Source: an uncultured Bacteroidales bacterium (GTDB lineage Bacteria; Bacteroidota; Bacteroidia; Bacteroidales; Paludibacteraceae). Taken from it: DNA of 56,899 nt. Below, piece after piece: positions 16,890 through 23,983 of the stretch. A program made the translations under genes and the position numbers. Below the pieces are notes generated by a model. The model was given only the letters and a program-made list of their open reading frames with translations, did no database searches and had not been told where the DNA came from. Positions within the stretch are counted from its first letter, which is position 1. Every line of letters starts with the position of its first letter. Location: contig CAMHOY010000016.1 in NCBI GenBank assembly GCA_946186915.1, forward strand, positions 1 to 56,899. The letters run 5' to 3'.

Positions 16890-17969
16890 ATGCGCAAAAC
16901 GCTAACGATATTATGGATGCTCTTGTGCTGCCTGCCGATGATGGCGGCGAAGAGTTACACGGTGGTGCTCGATGCCGGGCACGGAGGTAAGGACCCTGGA
17001 GCTGTGGGACGGTTCTCCCAAGAGAAAGACCTGAACCTCTCGCTCGTCCTCAAAGTGGGCGCACTGCTCAAAGAGCAGTACCCCGACATCAACGTCGTCT
17101 ATACCCGCTCGACGGATGTCTTCATCCCCCTGCAGACACGTGCCGACATAGCCAACAAGAACAACGCCGACCTGTTCATCTCCATTCATACCAACGCCTC
17201 GGAGAACAAGAACTCCAAAGGTGTGGAGACATTTATCCTCGGTACCGAGAAAGCGGAGAAGAACCTCGACGTCGCTATGCGCGAGAACGCCGTGATGAAA
17301 CTCGAGGCGGACTATAAGACCACCTACCATGGTTTTGACCCCAACTCCATCGACTCGTATATCATGTTCGAGCTGATGCAGAACAACTTCATGGACCAAT
17401 CCCTGCAGTTCGCGTCCCAGGTGCAGAAACATTTTGTGGGATATCTCAACCGTTCCGACCGCGGCGTGCAACAGGCTTCGTTCTGGGTGCTGCTCAAGAC
17501 CGCCTGCCCCGCCATCCTCTTCGAGATGGGTTTTATCTCCAATGCGGAGGAAGAGAAGTTCCTCAACGCCGACACGACGATGGACATGATGGCCACCGCG
17601 CTTGTCAATGCCTTCGCTGCCTATACCCACCGGCAGGAGGTTAGAAAGGGCGAGAGGTTAGAGGTTAACGGGTTAGAGAAACCGGCAGCGCCCGATAGCG
17701 TAGGGCATCCGGATACTCCGAGTGCTCCGACTATTCCGAATACTCCGGCAAAGCCCGTCACCTATTACGCACTGCAGATTTGTGCGTCACGCGCCCCGCT
17801 TGAGGCGTCCGACCCCAAACTGAAAGGTATAGCCTGCGAGAGCAGAAAAGTAGGCGACTGGTATAAGTATTACGCCATCATCGATACCGACCGCAACAAA
17901 GTAGCGGAGAAACAGAAAGAACTCAAGACCCTCTTTCCTGATTGTTGGATTACCAAGTGGAGTGAGTGA
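16890..17969 (+). CDS. amiC: N-acetylmuramoyl-L-alanine amidase with C-terminal SPOR-like domain
   Basis: 359 residues. It cleaves the bond between N-acetylmuramate and L-alanine in peptidoglycan, in the periplasm. A signal peptide (about 1-20) precedes an Amidase_3 domain (about 23-250) with zinc-binding marks LDAGHGGKDPGA, SIHTNA and a C-terminal Glu in LFEMGFISN. A linker (about 250-290) contains repetitive DNA: GTTAGAG-type words encoding RKGERLEVNGLE, and a 9-base unit encoding PDTPSAPTIPNTP. The last 70 residues (YALQICASRAPLEA, then WYKYYAIIDTDRN) look like a SPOR septal-binding domain. The stop codon is supplied by an octamer array. Exact paralogue naming is uncertain. Confidence 0.9.
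   Translation: MRKTLTILWMLLCCLPMMAAKSYTVVLDAGHGGKDPGAVGRFSQEKDLNLSLVLKVGALLKEQYPDINVVYTRSTDVFIPLQTRADIANKNNADLFISIHTNASENKNSKGVETFILGTEKAEKNLDVAMRENAVMKLEADYKTTYHGFDPNSIDSYIMFELMQNNFMDQSLQFASQVQKHFVGYLNRSDRGVQQASFWVLLKTACPAILFEMGFISNAEEEKFLNADTTMDMMATALVNAFAAYTHRQEVRKGERLEVNGLEKPAAPDSVGHPDTPSAPTIPNTPAKPVTYYALQICASRAPLEASDPKLKGIACESRKVGDWYKYYAIIDTDRNKVAEKQKELKTLFPDCWITKWSE
17709..17744 (+). repeat. Four 9-base units in the amiC linker
   Basis: CCGGATACT, CCGAGTGCT, CCGACTATT, CCGAATACT. Translated in frame as PDT, PSA, PTI, PNT: a Pro-rich spacer between the amidase and SPOR-like domains. Similar words (CCGAGTATT) recur in the lipoprotein at the right edge of the window. Confidence 0.85.
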
Positions 17970-18024
17970 ATGAGTGAATTAGAGAATTAGTGAATTAGTG
18001 AATTAGAGAATTAGTGAATTAAAG
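17961..18024. repeat. Eight tandem octamers spanning the amiC stop and mlaD start
   Basis: AGTGAGTG, AATGAGTG, AATTAGAG, AATTAGTG x2, AATTAGAG, AATTAGTG, AATTAAAG, then AT and the ATG of the next gene at 18027. The amiC stop TGA (17967-17969) lies across the first two units. Confidence 0.96.
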
Positions 18025-18026
18025 AT

Positions 18027-18947
18027 ATGAAGTATGCAAGAGAAATAAAAGTCGGCGTGCTCGCCGCAGTGTGTCTGTTCTTATTATTCTTTGGTTTTAA
18101 CTTCCTCAAAGGTGTGAACATCTTCTCGCCCACAAACAGTTACCACGGGACCTTCCAAAACCTGCACGGCCTGGAGGAGCAGGCGGCAGTGTATATCCTC
18201 GGCCATAAGGTGGGGCAGGTGGACCGCCTGCACTATGACTTCACGCGTGACAGTGCGTTCACGATAGATATCTCCATCCGTAAAGATATAGCGCTGCCGG
18301 AAGGCACGACGATGGCGCTCGTCTCCGATGGACTTCTCGGAGGTATGGCTATCGAACTGCAGTTACCGGATAATAATGAGTTAGAGAATGAGGGAGTGAG
18401 TGAATTAGTGATAGCCAAAGGTTCTTTCCTTCCAACGAGCTATGTGCCCGGATTGGTGGAGAGCCTGCAAGGCGAGTTGCTGGCGCACGTGGACGAGGCG
18501 GTGCAGAACGTGGACTCGCTGGTTGCGGCGCTGCGTACGCAGGTTGAGGCCGATCATATCAAGAGCTCGCTGGAGAACGTGGACCGTATATCCGGTGACC
18601 TGACCTCCGTCTCCTCCGACCTCAAAAGGATGATGAACAACCAAGTCCCGCGTATCGTTAACAACGCGGACACCGCTGTCGCCAACCTCAATACCGTCAT
18701 TGCTGATATCAAACAGGCTGACCTGAAAGCAACCGTCGCACGGGTGGACAACGCCGTGGATAACGTCAACGGACTCGTGGCGGACGTGCGCTCGCAAGAG
18801 GGTACCATCGGACAACTCATCTACAACAAATCGCTCTATAATCATATCGATGCAACCGTCATCTCCGCCGACAGTCTGCTCACCGATCTGAAGGCCCATC
18901 CGAAACGGTATGTACACTTCTCTATCTTCGGAAAAAAAGATAAATAA
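18027..18947 (+). CDS. MlaD/MCE-domain lipid-transport protein
   Basis: 306 residues. One N-terminal membrane helix (about 8-27: VGVLAAVCLFLLFFGFNFL) anchors a periplasmic MCE domain (about 35-125: YHGTFQNLHGLEEQAAVYIL, then GHKVGQV). MCE proteins bind phospholipids between the membranes with an MlaE/MlaF-type ABC transporter, whose genes are not adjacent. Residues about 170-270 are a coiled-coil-like helix with repeating Val, Asn and Asp. Residues 117-129 (NNELENEGVSELV) come from an in-frame tetramer/octamer array at 18374-18411. It is co-transcribed with amiC across the array. Confidence 0.87.
   Translation: MKYAREIKVGVLAAVCLFLLFFGFNFLKGVNIFSPTNSYHGTFQNLHGLEEQAAVYILGHKVGQVDRLHYDFTRDSAFTIDISIRKDIALPEGTTMALVSDGLLGGMAIELQLPDNNELENEGVSELVIAKGSFLPTSYVPGLVESLQGELLAHVDEAVQNVDSLVAALRTQVEADHIKSSLENVDRISGDLTSVSSDLKRMMNNQVPRIVNNADTAVANLNTVIADIKQADLKATVARVDNAVDNVNGLVADVRSQEGTIGQLIYNKSLYNHIDATVISADSLLTDLKAHPKRYVHFSIFGKKDK
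18374..18411 (+). repeat. AGTG/AATN-type array inside the mlaD-like gene
   Basis: AATGAGTT, AGAG, AATGAGGG, AGTG, AGTG, AATTAGTG. It shares the 15-mer TGAGGGAGTGAGTGA, in the same reading frame (EGVSE), with the array in pnuC at 25977-26024. No TGA or TAG is in frame. Confidence 0.85.
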
Positions 18948-19017
18948 CGTGTTCCACAGACGATAAATACGACATTTTCTTATTTGTAGATTTTCTAAAT
19001 AACAAAAAAAATCACTT

Positions 19018-19059
19018 ATGCGTAGCGCCCCGAGAAATTCGGGTGTTACGCATTTTTTT
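19018..19059 (+). terminator. Rho-independent terminator after the mlaD-like gene
   Basis: ATGCGTAGCGCCCCGA, loop GAAA, TTCGGGTGTTACGCAT followed by seven T. Most of the 16 base pairs match. An A run upstream means it could also act on the other strand. Confidence 0.8.
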
Positions 19060-19221
19060 ACAGAAAAATACATCACTCTCTTGCAAATACGGAACTTATT
19101 ATAAATCAACAAGTTACATGTTGATAACTATAGTTAACCTATTGAAAATCAAATAGTTACGTGTAACTGCTTATAAATGCATAAGTTAGGTGCATTTGCA
19201 ATTTAGGCACAAAAAGCAAAA

Positions 19222-19253
19222 TTTGGTCAATTCAAAAAAATGTAGTACCTTTG
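19222..19253 (+). promoter_or_regulatory. Promoter of dnaA
   Basis: TTTG (19222-19225), 20 bases, TACCTTTG (19246-19253). The first ATG is at 19272, so the leader should be only about 10-12 bases. Confidence 0.8.
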
Positions 19254-19271
19254 CACTCGCTTTTGACGAAA

Positions 19272-20636
19272 ATGACACCTACAATTCAACAACAATGGGC
19301 TCAGTGTCAGACCATTTTGGCTGACAACCTGACATCGAGTGCGTACCAGACCTGGTTCGCTCCTATTGTACCCCTGCAATACGCGGAGGGGACCTTGGTG
19401 TTACAAGTCAAATCGCAGTTCGTGGCGGAGTACATCGAGGAAAATTATATTCCTTTGTTATCGGCCGCGATCATCCGTGTGTTCGGGCAAGGCACGCGCC
19501 TGGAATATCGCGTGCTGGTGGACTCCACCTCTGGTGCAGGAACGACCTTGCCGTCTTCCGGTGCCCCCGCGAGCGCACGTCCTATTCAACAACCGGCGGC
19601 GAGCAATAACGATCTGCCGTCGTTGAACGAGCTTTATACCTTTGACTCGTTCGTCGCCGGCGAACCGAACAAGTTAGCCCGCACGGCTGGATTGGCGATC
19701 TCCAAGCAACCCGGGTACACCGCCTTCAACCCGCTCTTCATCTACGGAGGAAGCGGAGTCGGCAAGACCCACCTCGCTTGCGCGATAGGCCACCAGGTGC
19801 AGGCGCTGCACCCGCAAGCGCGCGTATTATACGTGAGCGCGAACACGTTCAAATTACAATATCAAGACGCGCGCAAGGAGAACCGTATTCCTGACTTCCT
19901 CAATTTCTATCAGTCGGTAGATGTGCTCATCGTAGATGATATCCAGTATTTCGCCGGACTGAAAGGAACACAGGATACGTTCTTCCATATCTTCAACTAT
20001 CTCCAGCAGAGCCGCAAGCAGCTCATCCTCACTTCCGACAGACCTCCTATCGAGTTGAAGGATATAGAGGAGCGTCTGCTGACCCGTTTCAAATGGGGTC
20101 TGGCTGCGGAGATAGCCCGTCCGGACTACCAGTTGCGCAAGGATATCTTGTTGTCCAAGATGCGTCGTGACGGCATTACCCTGTCGGATGAGATCGTTGA
20201 TTTCATCGCGCTCAACGTGCGTGACTCGGTGCGTGACCTCGAGGGTATCCTGGCGTCCTTGCTGGCGCACTCTACCTTGACGGACAAGGAGATCGACCTC
20301 GCGTTGACGGAGCAGGTGGTGAGCCATATAGTAGCAGTCCAACCGCACCGCACAACCATCGAGGATGTGCTGGAAGAAGTGTCGAAGCACTTTAATATCC
20401 CGCAACGCGCACTGGTGTCCCAGAACCGCGCGAAGGAGATCGCGCAGGCGCGCCACGTTGCCGCATACCTGAGCAAGAAACTGACGGACAGTTCGTTGAC
20501 GGAGATAGGTTTCCGTATGGGACGCCGCACGCACGCTACTATTCTACATTCCGTTTCGTATGTGAACGAGCAGCTGGAGTTCGATCCGGTACTGCGCCAG
20601 CATATTGCACAACTCAAGTCTGCTCTGCATCATTAA
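19272..20636 (+). CDS. dnaA: Chromosomal replication initiator DnaA
   Basis: 454 residues from ATG 19272; an upstream TTG at 19251 lies inside the promoter -7 element and is rejected. DnaA binds boxes at the origin and melts DNA to start replication. Domain I is at about 1-80 (IQQQWAQCQTILADNLTSSA), a short Pro/Ala linker follows, then the AAA+ domain with Walker A GGSGVGKTH and Walker B DVLIVDDIQYF, and DNA-binding domain IV with the signature GRRTHATILHSV. The length is typical. It starts a plus-strand run after a terminator and has its own promoter with almost no leader. Confidence 0.97.
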   Translation: MTPTIQQQWAQCQTILADNLTSSAYQTWFAPIVPLQYAEGTLVLQVKSQFVAEYIEENYIPLLSAAIIRVFGQGTRLEYRVLVDSTSGAGTTLPSSGAPASARPIQQPAASNNDLPSLNELYTFDSFVAGEPNKLARTAGLAISKQPGYTAFNPLFIYGGSGVGKTHLACAIGHQVQALHPQARVLYVSANTFKLQYQDARKENRIPDFLNFYQSVDVLIVDDIQYFAGLKGTQDTFFHIFNYLQQSRKQLILTSDRPPIELKDIEERLLTRFKWGLAAEIARPDYQLRKDILLSKMRRDGITLSDEIVDFIALNVRDSVRDLEGILASLLAHSTLTDKEIDLALTEQVVSHIVAVQPHRTTIEDVLEEVSKHFNIPQRALVSQNRAKEIAQARHVAAYLSKKLTDSSLTEIGFRMGRRTHATILHSVSYVNEQLEFDPVLRQHIAQLKSALHH

Positions 20637-20654
20637 TCCCGGAAAGGTCAGCGT

Positions 20655-21551
20655 ATGCGCACGTATTATTTCCGAGTAGCCGACCATGTTTTCGCTGTGG
20701 AGACCGCACACGACTTTCTCGCGTGCTGTCCGAACTATGCGGAGTTTAAAGATCAGAGATCAGATATCAGAAATCAGATATCAGAGGTCAGAGATCAGAT
20801 AGTCTTCACGCTTCGCGTGGAGGGGGGGGCGTTGCCTTCTCCGGAGGGCTGTACGCTGCGCTATACCGACCGATCGGACGACGACATGCCGCGTATCGAG
20901 ATGTACCAACGCGGCGAAGGGTGGTTGTTCCGCTTCTCGCAGAGCCGGGACGGGGAGATAGTAGGGGCCTTTACTTGCGACACCGCCATGCACCACGCCG
21001 TGTTCTACGGCGAGCCTACGCGCTTCGCCATGGACAACACGCTGATGTTACTCTATGCGTTCGCGACGGCCGGCAGGCGTACCTTGCTTTTCCATTCCTC
21101 GGTCATCGTCCGCGAAGGGAAAGGTTATATGTTCCTTGGTAAGTCCGGAACGGGCAAGAGCACGCATGCGGAACAATGGATGAAGGCTTTCCCTGACGCG
21201 GAGCGGCTGAACGATGACAACCCGGTGGTACGCGTGTCGGACGATGGCACAGCGCGGGTGTACGGTTCGCCATGGAGCGGAAAGACACCCTGTTACAAAG
21301 CTGCTGACGCGGAACTGAAAGCCCTTGTGCAGTTAGCGCAGGCACCCCGGAACGAGATACGCCTCTTGCGCCCCGCGCAGGCTTATCCGTATATCCTCTC
21401 GTCCGTGAGCGGACTGAAGATCCTTCCGCAGATGATGGACCAACTCTACGAGACCATCGCGGCACTGTTAGAGTCCACTCCCGTTTATTTCCTTGACTGT
21501 TTACCGAACACCGACGCGGCAGAAGTATGTTATTCGCATTTACCACATTAG
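20655..21551 (+). CDS. HPr kinase/phosphorylase-like P-loop protein
   Basis: 298 residues. The C-terminal half has Walker A GKSGTGKST (about residues 160-168), followed by RLNDDNPVVRV and GSPWSGK, a pattern seen in HPr kinase/phosphorylase and PEP-carboxykinase-like small P-loop proteins of Bacteroidota. The N-terminal half (about 60-140) is an unassigned beta-rich region. Residues about 33-49 (DQRSDIRNQISEVRDQI) are encoded by a tandem heptamer array. It starts 18 bases after dnaA and overlaps mtaB by 25 bases. The substrate is unknown; HPr itself is not encoded nearby. Confidence 0.72.
   Translation: MRTYYFRVADHVFAVETAHDFLACCPNYAEFKDQRSDIRNQISEVRDQIVFTLRVEGGALPSPEGCTLRYTDRSDDDMPRIEMYQRGEGWLFRFSQSRDGEIVGAFTCDTAMHHAVFYGEPTRFAMDNTLMLLYAFATAGRRTLLFHSSVIVREGKGYMFLGKSGTGKSTHAEQWMKAFPDAERLNDDNPVVRVSDDGTARVYGSPWSGKTPCYKAADAELKALVQLAQAPRNEIRLLRPAQAYPYILSSVSGLKILPQMMDQLYETIAALLESTPVYFLDCLPNTDAAEVCYSHLPH
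20751..20799. repeat. Seven tandem heptamers in the HPr-kinase-like gene
   Basis: GATCAGA x2, TATCAGA, AATCAGA, TATCAGA, GGTCAGA, GATCAGA: consensus NATCAGA. The unit matches the coding-strand words of the folK array (AGAAATC). Every junction carries C, so TAG never forms. Confidence 0.95.
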
Positions 21552-22816
21552 GTTGCAAACTCAATTTTGCCGAGAGCAGTTCTCTCGCCAAGACGCTTGT
21601 GGCGCGTGGTCATACGCGTGCCAAGAACGGCGAGCAGGCGGATCTATGCATCCTCAACACCTGCTCCGTCACCGACATGGCGGATCATAAGGACCGGCAG
21701 ATGATTCATCGTATCCGGCGGCAGAACCCCGATGCGATACTGGTCGTCACAGGCTGCTATGCCCAACTCAAACCCGACGAGATCGCGCATATCGACGGCG
21801 TGGATTATGTCCTCGGGCAGGAAGAGAAATTCCACCTCGATGAGTTCGTGGAAAAGTTGGAAACAGCCCATAGGAACCGTTCTGAAAAGGAGGGGGAGAT
21901 ATTAACCTGCCCGATCCGGGAGGTCGATGACTTCCATTTTGCTTACAGCAAAGATGACCGCACGCGGTGCTTCCTCAAGGTACAGGACGGATGTAACTAT
22001 TTCTGCTCGTACTGCACTATCCCCTTGGCGCGCGGGAAGAGCCGTAACCCGTCTATCGCGTCCCTGGTGGCGCAAGCGCGGGAAGCCGTCGAAGGGGGAG
22101 CCAAGGAGATCATCCTCTCTGGTGTGAATATCGGGGATTTCGGCCGTTCTACCGGCGAGACCTTTATCGACCTGCTGCGGGCGTTGGACCAATTATCAAT
22201 TATCAATCATCAATCATCAATTGCGGATTACAGAATCCGCATCTCCAGTTGCGAACCGAACTTGCTGAGCGACGAGATCATTGATTTTGTGGCGAACAGC
22301 CGTCATTTCGCGCCGCATTTCCATATCCCGCTGCAGAGCGGCAGTAACACGGTGCTGAAGATCATGGGTCGCCGTTACACCCGCGAACTCTTTGCCGAAC
22401 GCGTAGCGCATATCAAGTCCGTCATGCCTCATGCTTTCATCGGGGTGGATTGTATGGTGGGCGTACGCGGGGAGAGTGCGGAGTGCTGGGAGGAGTACGT
22501 GGATTTCATTGAGTCGCTGCCGGTGAGCCAACTGCATGTCTTCACCTATTCGGAGCGCGCCAACACGCGCATGCTGGAGATGGACCTGGAGGTCGTGCCG
22601 CAACGCGAACGAGAGCGACGCAGCAAGCAGTTACACGCCATCTCCGCCCGCAAGACAGAGGAGTTCTATGCAGCACATAAAGGCCGGAAAGCAACCGTCC
22701 TATGGGAGTCCGCGAAAAAGGACGGACTGATGTTCGGATTCACGGAGAACTACATCAAAATAGGCCGGCCTTACGACAAAGCACGTGTCAACACCTTCGA
22801 GCAGGTCATCATCTGA
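21527..22816 (+). CDS. mtaB: tRNA t6A37 methylthiotransferase
   Basis: 429 residues. It converts t6A to ms2t6A at tRNA position 37 using two Fe-S clusters and S-adenosylmethionine. The N-terminal UPF0004 domain has three cluster Cys (TLGCKLN, NTCSVTD, TGCYAQL), the radical SAM domain has CNYFCSYC (CxxxCxxC) and the GVNIGDFG block, and a TRAM-like domain closes the protein (RKATVLWESAKKDGLMFGFT). The early Cys pattern separates it from MiaB and RimO. Residues about 222-231 (LSIINHQSSI) come from an in-frame heptamer array. Its ATG overlaps the preceding gene by 25 bases. Confidence 0.93.
   Translation: MLFAFTTLGCKLNFAESSSLAKTLVARGHTRAKNGEQADLCILNTCSVTDMADHKDRQMIHRIRRQNPDAILVVTGCYAQLKPDEIAHIDGVDYVLGQEEKFHLDEFVEKLETAHRNRSEKEGEILTCPIREVDDFHFAYSKDDRTRCFLKVQDGCNYFCSYCTIPLARGKSRNPSIASLVAQAREAVEGGAKEIILSGVNIGDFGRSTGETFIDLLRALDQLSIINHQSSIADYRIRISSCEPNLLSDEIIDFVANSRHFAPHFHIPLQSGSNTVLKIMGRRYTRELFAERVAHIKSVMPHAFIGVDCMVGVRGESAECWEEYVDFIESLPVSQLHVFTYSERANTRMLEMDLEVVPQRERERRSKQLHAISARKTEEFYAAHKGRKATVLWESAKKDGLMFGFTENYIKIGRPYDKARVNTFEQVII
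22191..22218. repeat. Four tandem heptamers inside mtaB
   Basis: AATTATC x2, AATCATC x2, then a partial AATTGCG. The same words recur 680 bases downstream in the pheS leader. Translated as LSIINHQSS. Confidence 0.93.
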
Positions 22817-22842
22817 AAAAACGAAAAAAATCAAGAAATAAT

Positions 22843-22870
22843 GGCATACGCTTGCGTATGTCATTTTTTT
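22843..22870 (+). terminator. Terminator of mtaB overlapping the pheS promoter
   Basis: GGCATACG, loop CTTG, CGTATGTC (8-base stem with one G-T pair), then ATTTTTTT. The -33 TTG of the pheS promoter lies in the loop. Confidence 0.7.
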
Positions 22871-22882
22871 GTAGTACCTTTG
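22852..22882 (+). promoter_or_regulatory. Promoter of pheS
   Basis: TTG (22852-22854), 20 bases, TACCTTTG (22875-22882), followed by CAGCG as at amiC and cdd. The leader of about 50 bases carries a heptamer array. Confidence 0.85.
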
Positions 22883-22899
22883 CAGCGATTTTTGTAAAA

Positions 22900-22927
22900 A
22901 ATCATCAATTAGCAATCATCAATCATT
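22900..22927. repeat. Four tandem heptamers in the pheS leader
   Basis: AATCATC, AATTAGC, AATCATC, AATCATT, then ATTGATT. The array ends about 9 bases before the start codon. Same word family as in mtaB and folK. Confidence 0.92.
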
Positions 22928-22936
22928 ATTGATTTT

Positions 22937-23977
22937 ATGGCTTTGAAAGAAAATATACAATCCTTGCTTGCGCAGGTAGAAGAGTTGAAGGCGAATAATG
23001 CCGAGGAGTTGGAGGCGCTGCGTATCAAGTACCTCAGTAAGAAAGGCGAGATCACGGCGCTGTTTAATGAGTTCCGTAATGTGCCCAATGACCAGAAACG
23101 CGAGTTGGGTCAGATGCTGAACCAGCTTCGTCAGCAGGCCGAGAGTCGTATCAACGCGTTGCGCGAGCAGTTCGAGGAGGCGGCTGCAGAGACGGATCGT
23201 CCGGACTTGACCCGTACGCCGGATCCTATCGCTTTGGGAACGCGTCACCCGTTGTCGTTGGTGCGCGAGGAGATAGAGGATATCTTCTCCCGTATCGGTT
23301 TCACCATCGCGCAAGGTCCTGAGGTAGAGGATGACAAGCATGTGTACGGTATGCTGAACTTCGCGCCGGAGCATCCGGCACGCGACATGCAGGACACGTT
23401 CTTCATCGAGAAAGAGATCGGTGTGCAGAAACCGACCGATGTGTTGCTGCGTTCGCATACCTCGTCCGTTCAGACCCGTGTGATGACCAGTCAGAAACCG
23501 CCGATCCGCGTGCTCTGTCCGGGACGCGTCTATCGCAACGAGGCTATTTCTGCGCGTGCGCACTGCTTCTTCCACCAGGTGGAGGGACTTTATATCGACA
23601 AGAACGTCAGTTTCGCGGACCTGCGCGAAGCGCTGCTTTATTTCAGCAAGGAGATGTTCGGGCCTGAGACGAAGATCCGTCTGCGTCCTTCGTATTTCCC
23701 GTTTACCGAACCCAGCGCCGAGATGGATATCAGTTGTAATATCTGCGGCGGTACAGGCTGCTCGTTCTGCAAAGGAACGGGATGGGTGGAGATCCTCGGT
23801 TGCGGCATGGTGGACCCGAATGTACTCGAGGCTTGCGGTATAGACAGCAAGGAGTATAGCGGTTTCGCTTTTGGTATGGGTGTAGAACGTATCACAAACC
23901 TCAAATATCGTGTGAAGGACCTGCGCTTGTTCTCGGAGAACGATGTGCGCTTCCTTCGTCAGTTCGAGAGTTGCTAA
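22937..23977 (+). CDS. pheS: Phenylalanyl-tRNA synthetase alpha subunit
   Basis: 346 residues, typical for PheS. With PheT it forms the heterotetramer that charges tRNA-Phe; pheT is not in the window. An N-terminal coiled-coil arm (about 1-90: LLAQVEELKANNAEELEALR) precedes the class II core, with PDLTRTPDPIALGTRHPL, motif 2 around VYRNEAISARAHCFFHQVEG and motif 3 GFAFGMGVERI. A Cys-rich insert with CNICGGTGCSFCKGTGW is usual for this subfamily. It has its own promoter, separated from mtaB by a terminator. Confidence 0.96.
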   Translation: MALKENIQSLLAQVEELKANNAEELEALRIKYLSKKGEITALFNEFRNVPNDQKRELGQMLNQLRQQAESRINALREQFEEAAAETDRPDLTRTPDPIALGTRHPLSLVREEIEDIFSRIGFTIAQGPEVEDDKHVYGMLNFAPEHPARDMQDTFFIEKEIGVQKPTDVLLRSHTSSVQTRVMTSQKPPIRVLCPGRVYRNEAISARAHCFFHQVEGLYIDKNVSFADLREALLYFSKEMFGPETKIRLRPSYFPFTEPSAEMDISCNICGGTGCSFCKGTGWVEILGCGMVDPNVLEACGIDSKEYSGFAFGMGVERITNLKYRVKDLRLFSENDVRFLRQFESC

Positions 23978-23983
23978 ATCTGC

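Larger units (their letters stand above)
18948..19271. other. AT-rich region upstream of dnaA, candidate replication origin
   Basis: 324 bases with no gene. Beyond the terminator at 19018 it holds one near-consensus DnaA box (TTATCAACA on the minus strand, 19119-19127), a weaker one (TGTTCCACA near 18950), and several palindromes: AACTATAGTT (19126-19135), AGTTACGTGTAACT (19155-19168) and CTTAT-6-ATAAG (19170-19185). Transcription to the left is mostly leftward and to the right mostly rightward. Only one good box is seen, so this is a tentative call; the palindromes could instead regulate dnaA. Confidence 0.3.

Noticed and set aside
18948..19017. Small gene between mlaD-like and dnaA
   Set aside because: No open frame longer than a few codons with a plausible start; the region is a terminator and AT-rich palindromes.
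19251..19271. TTG start for dnaA
   Set aside because: The codon lies within the promoter -7 element and would not be in the mRNA.
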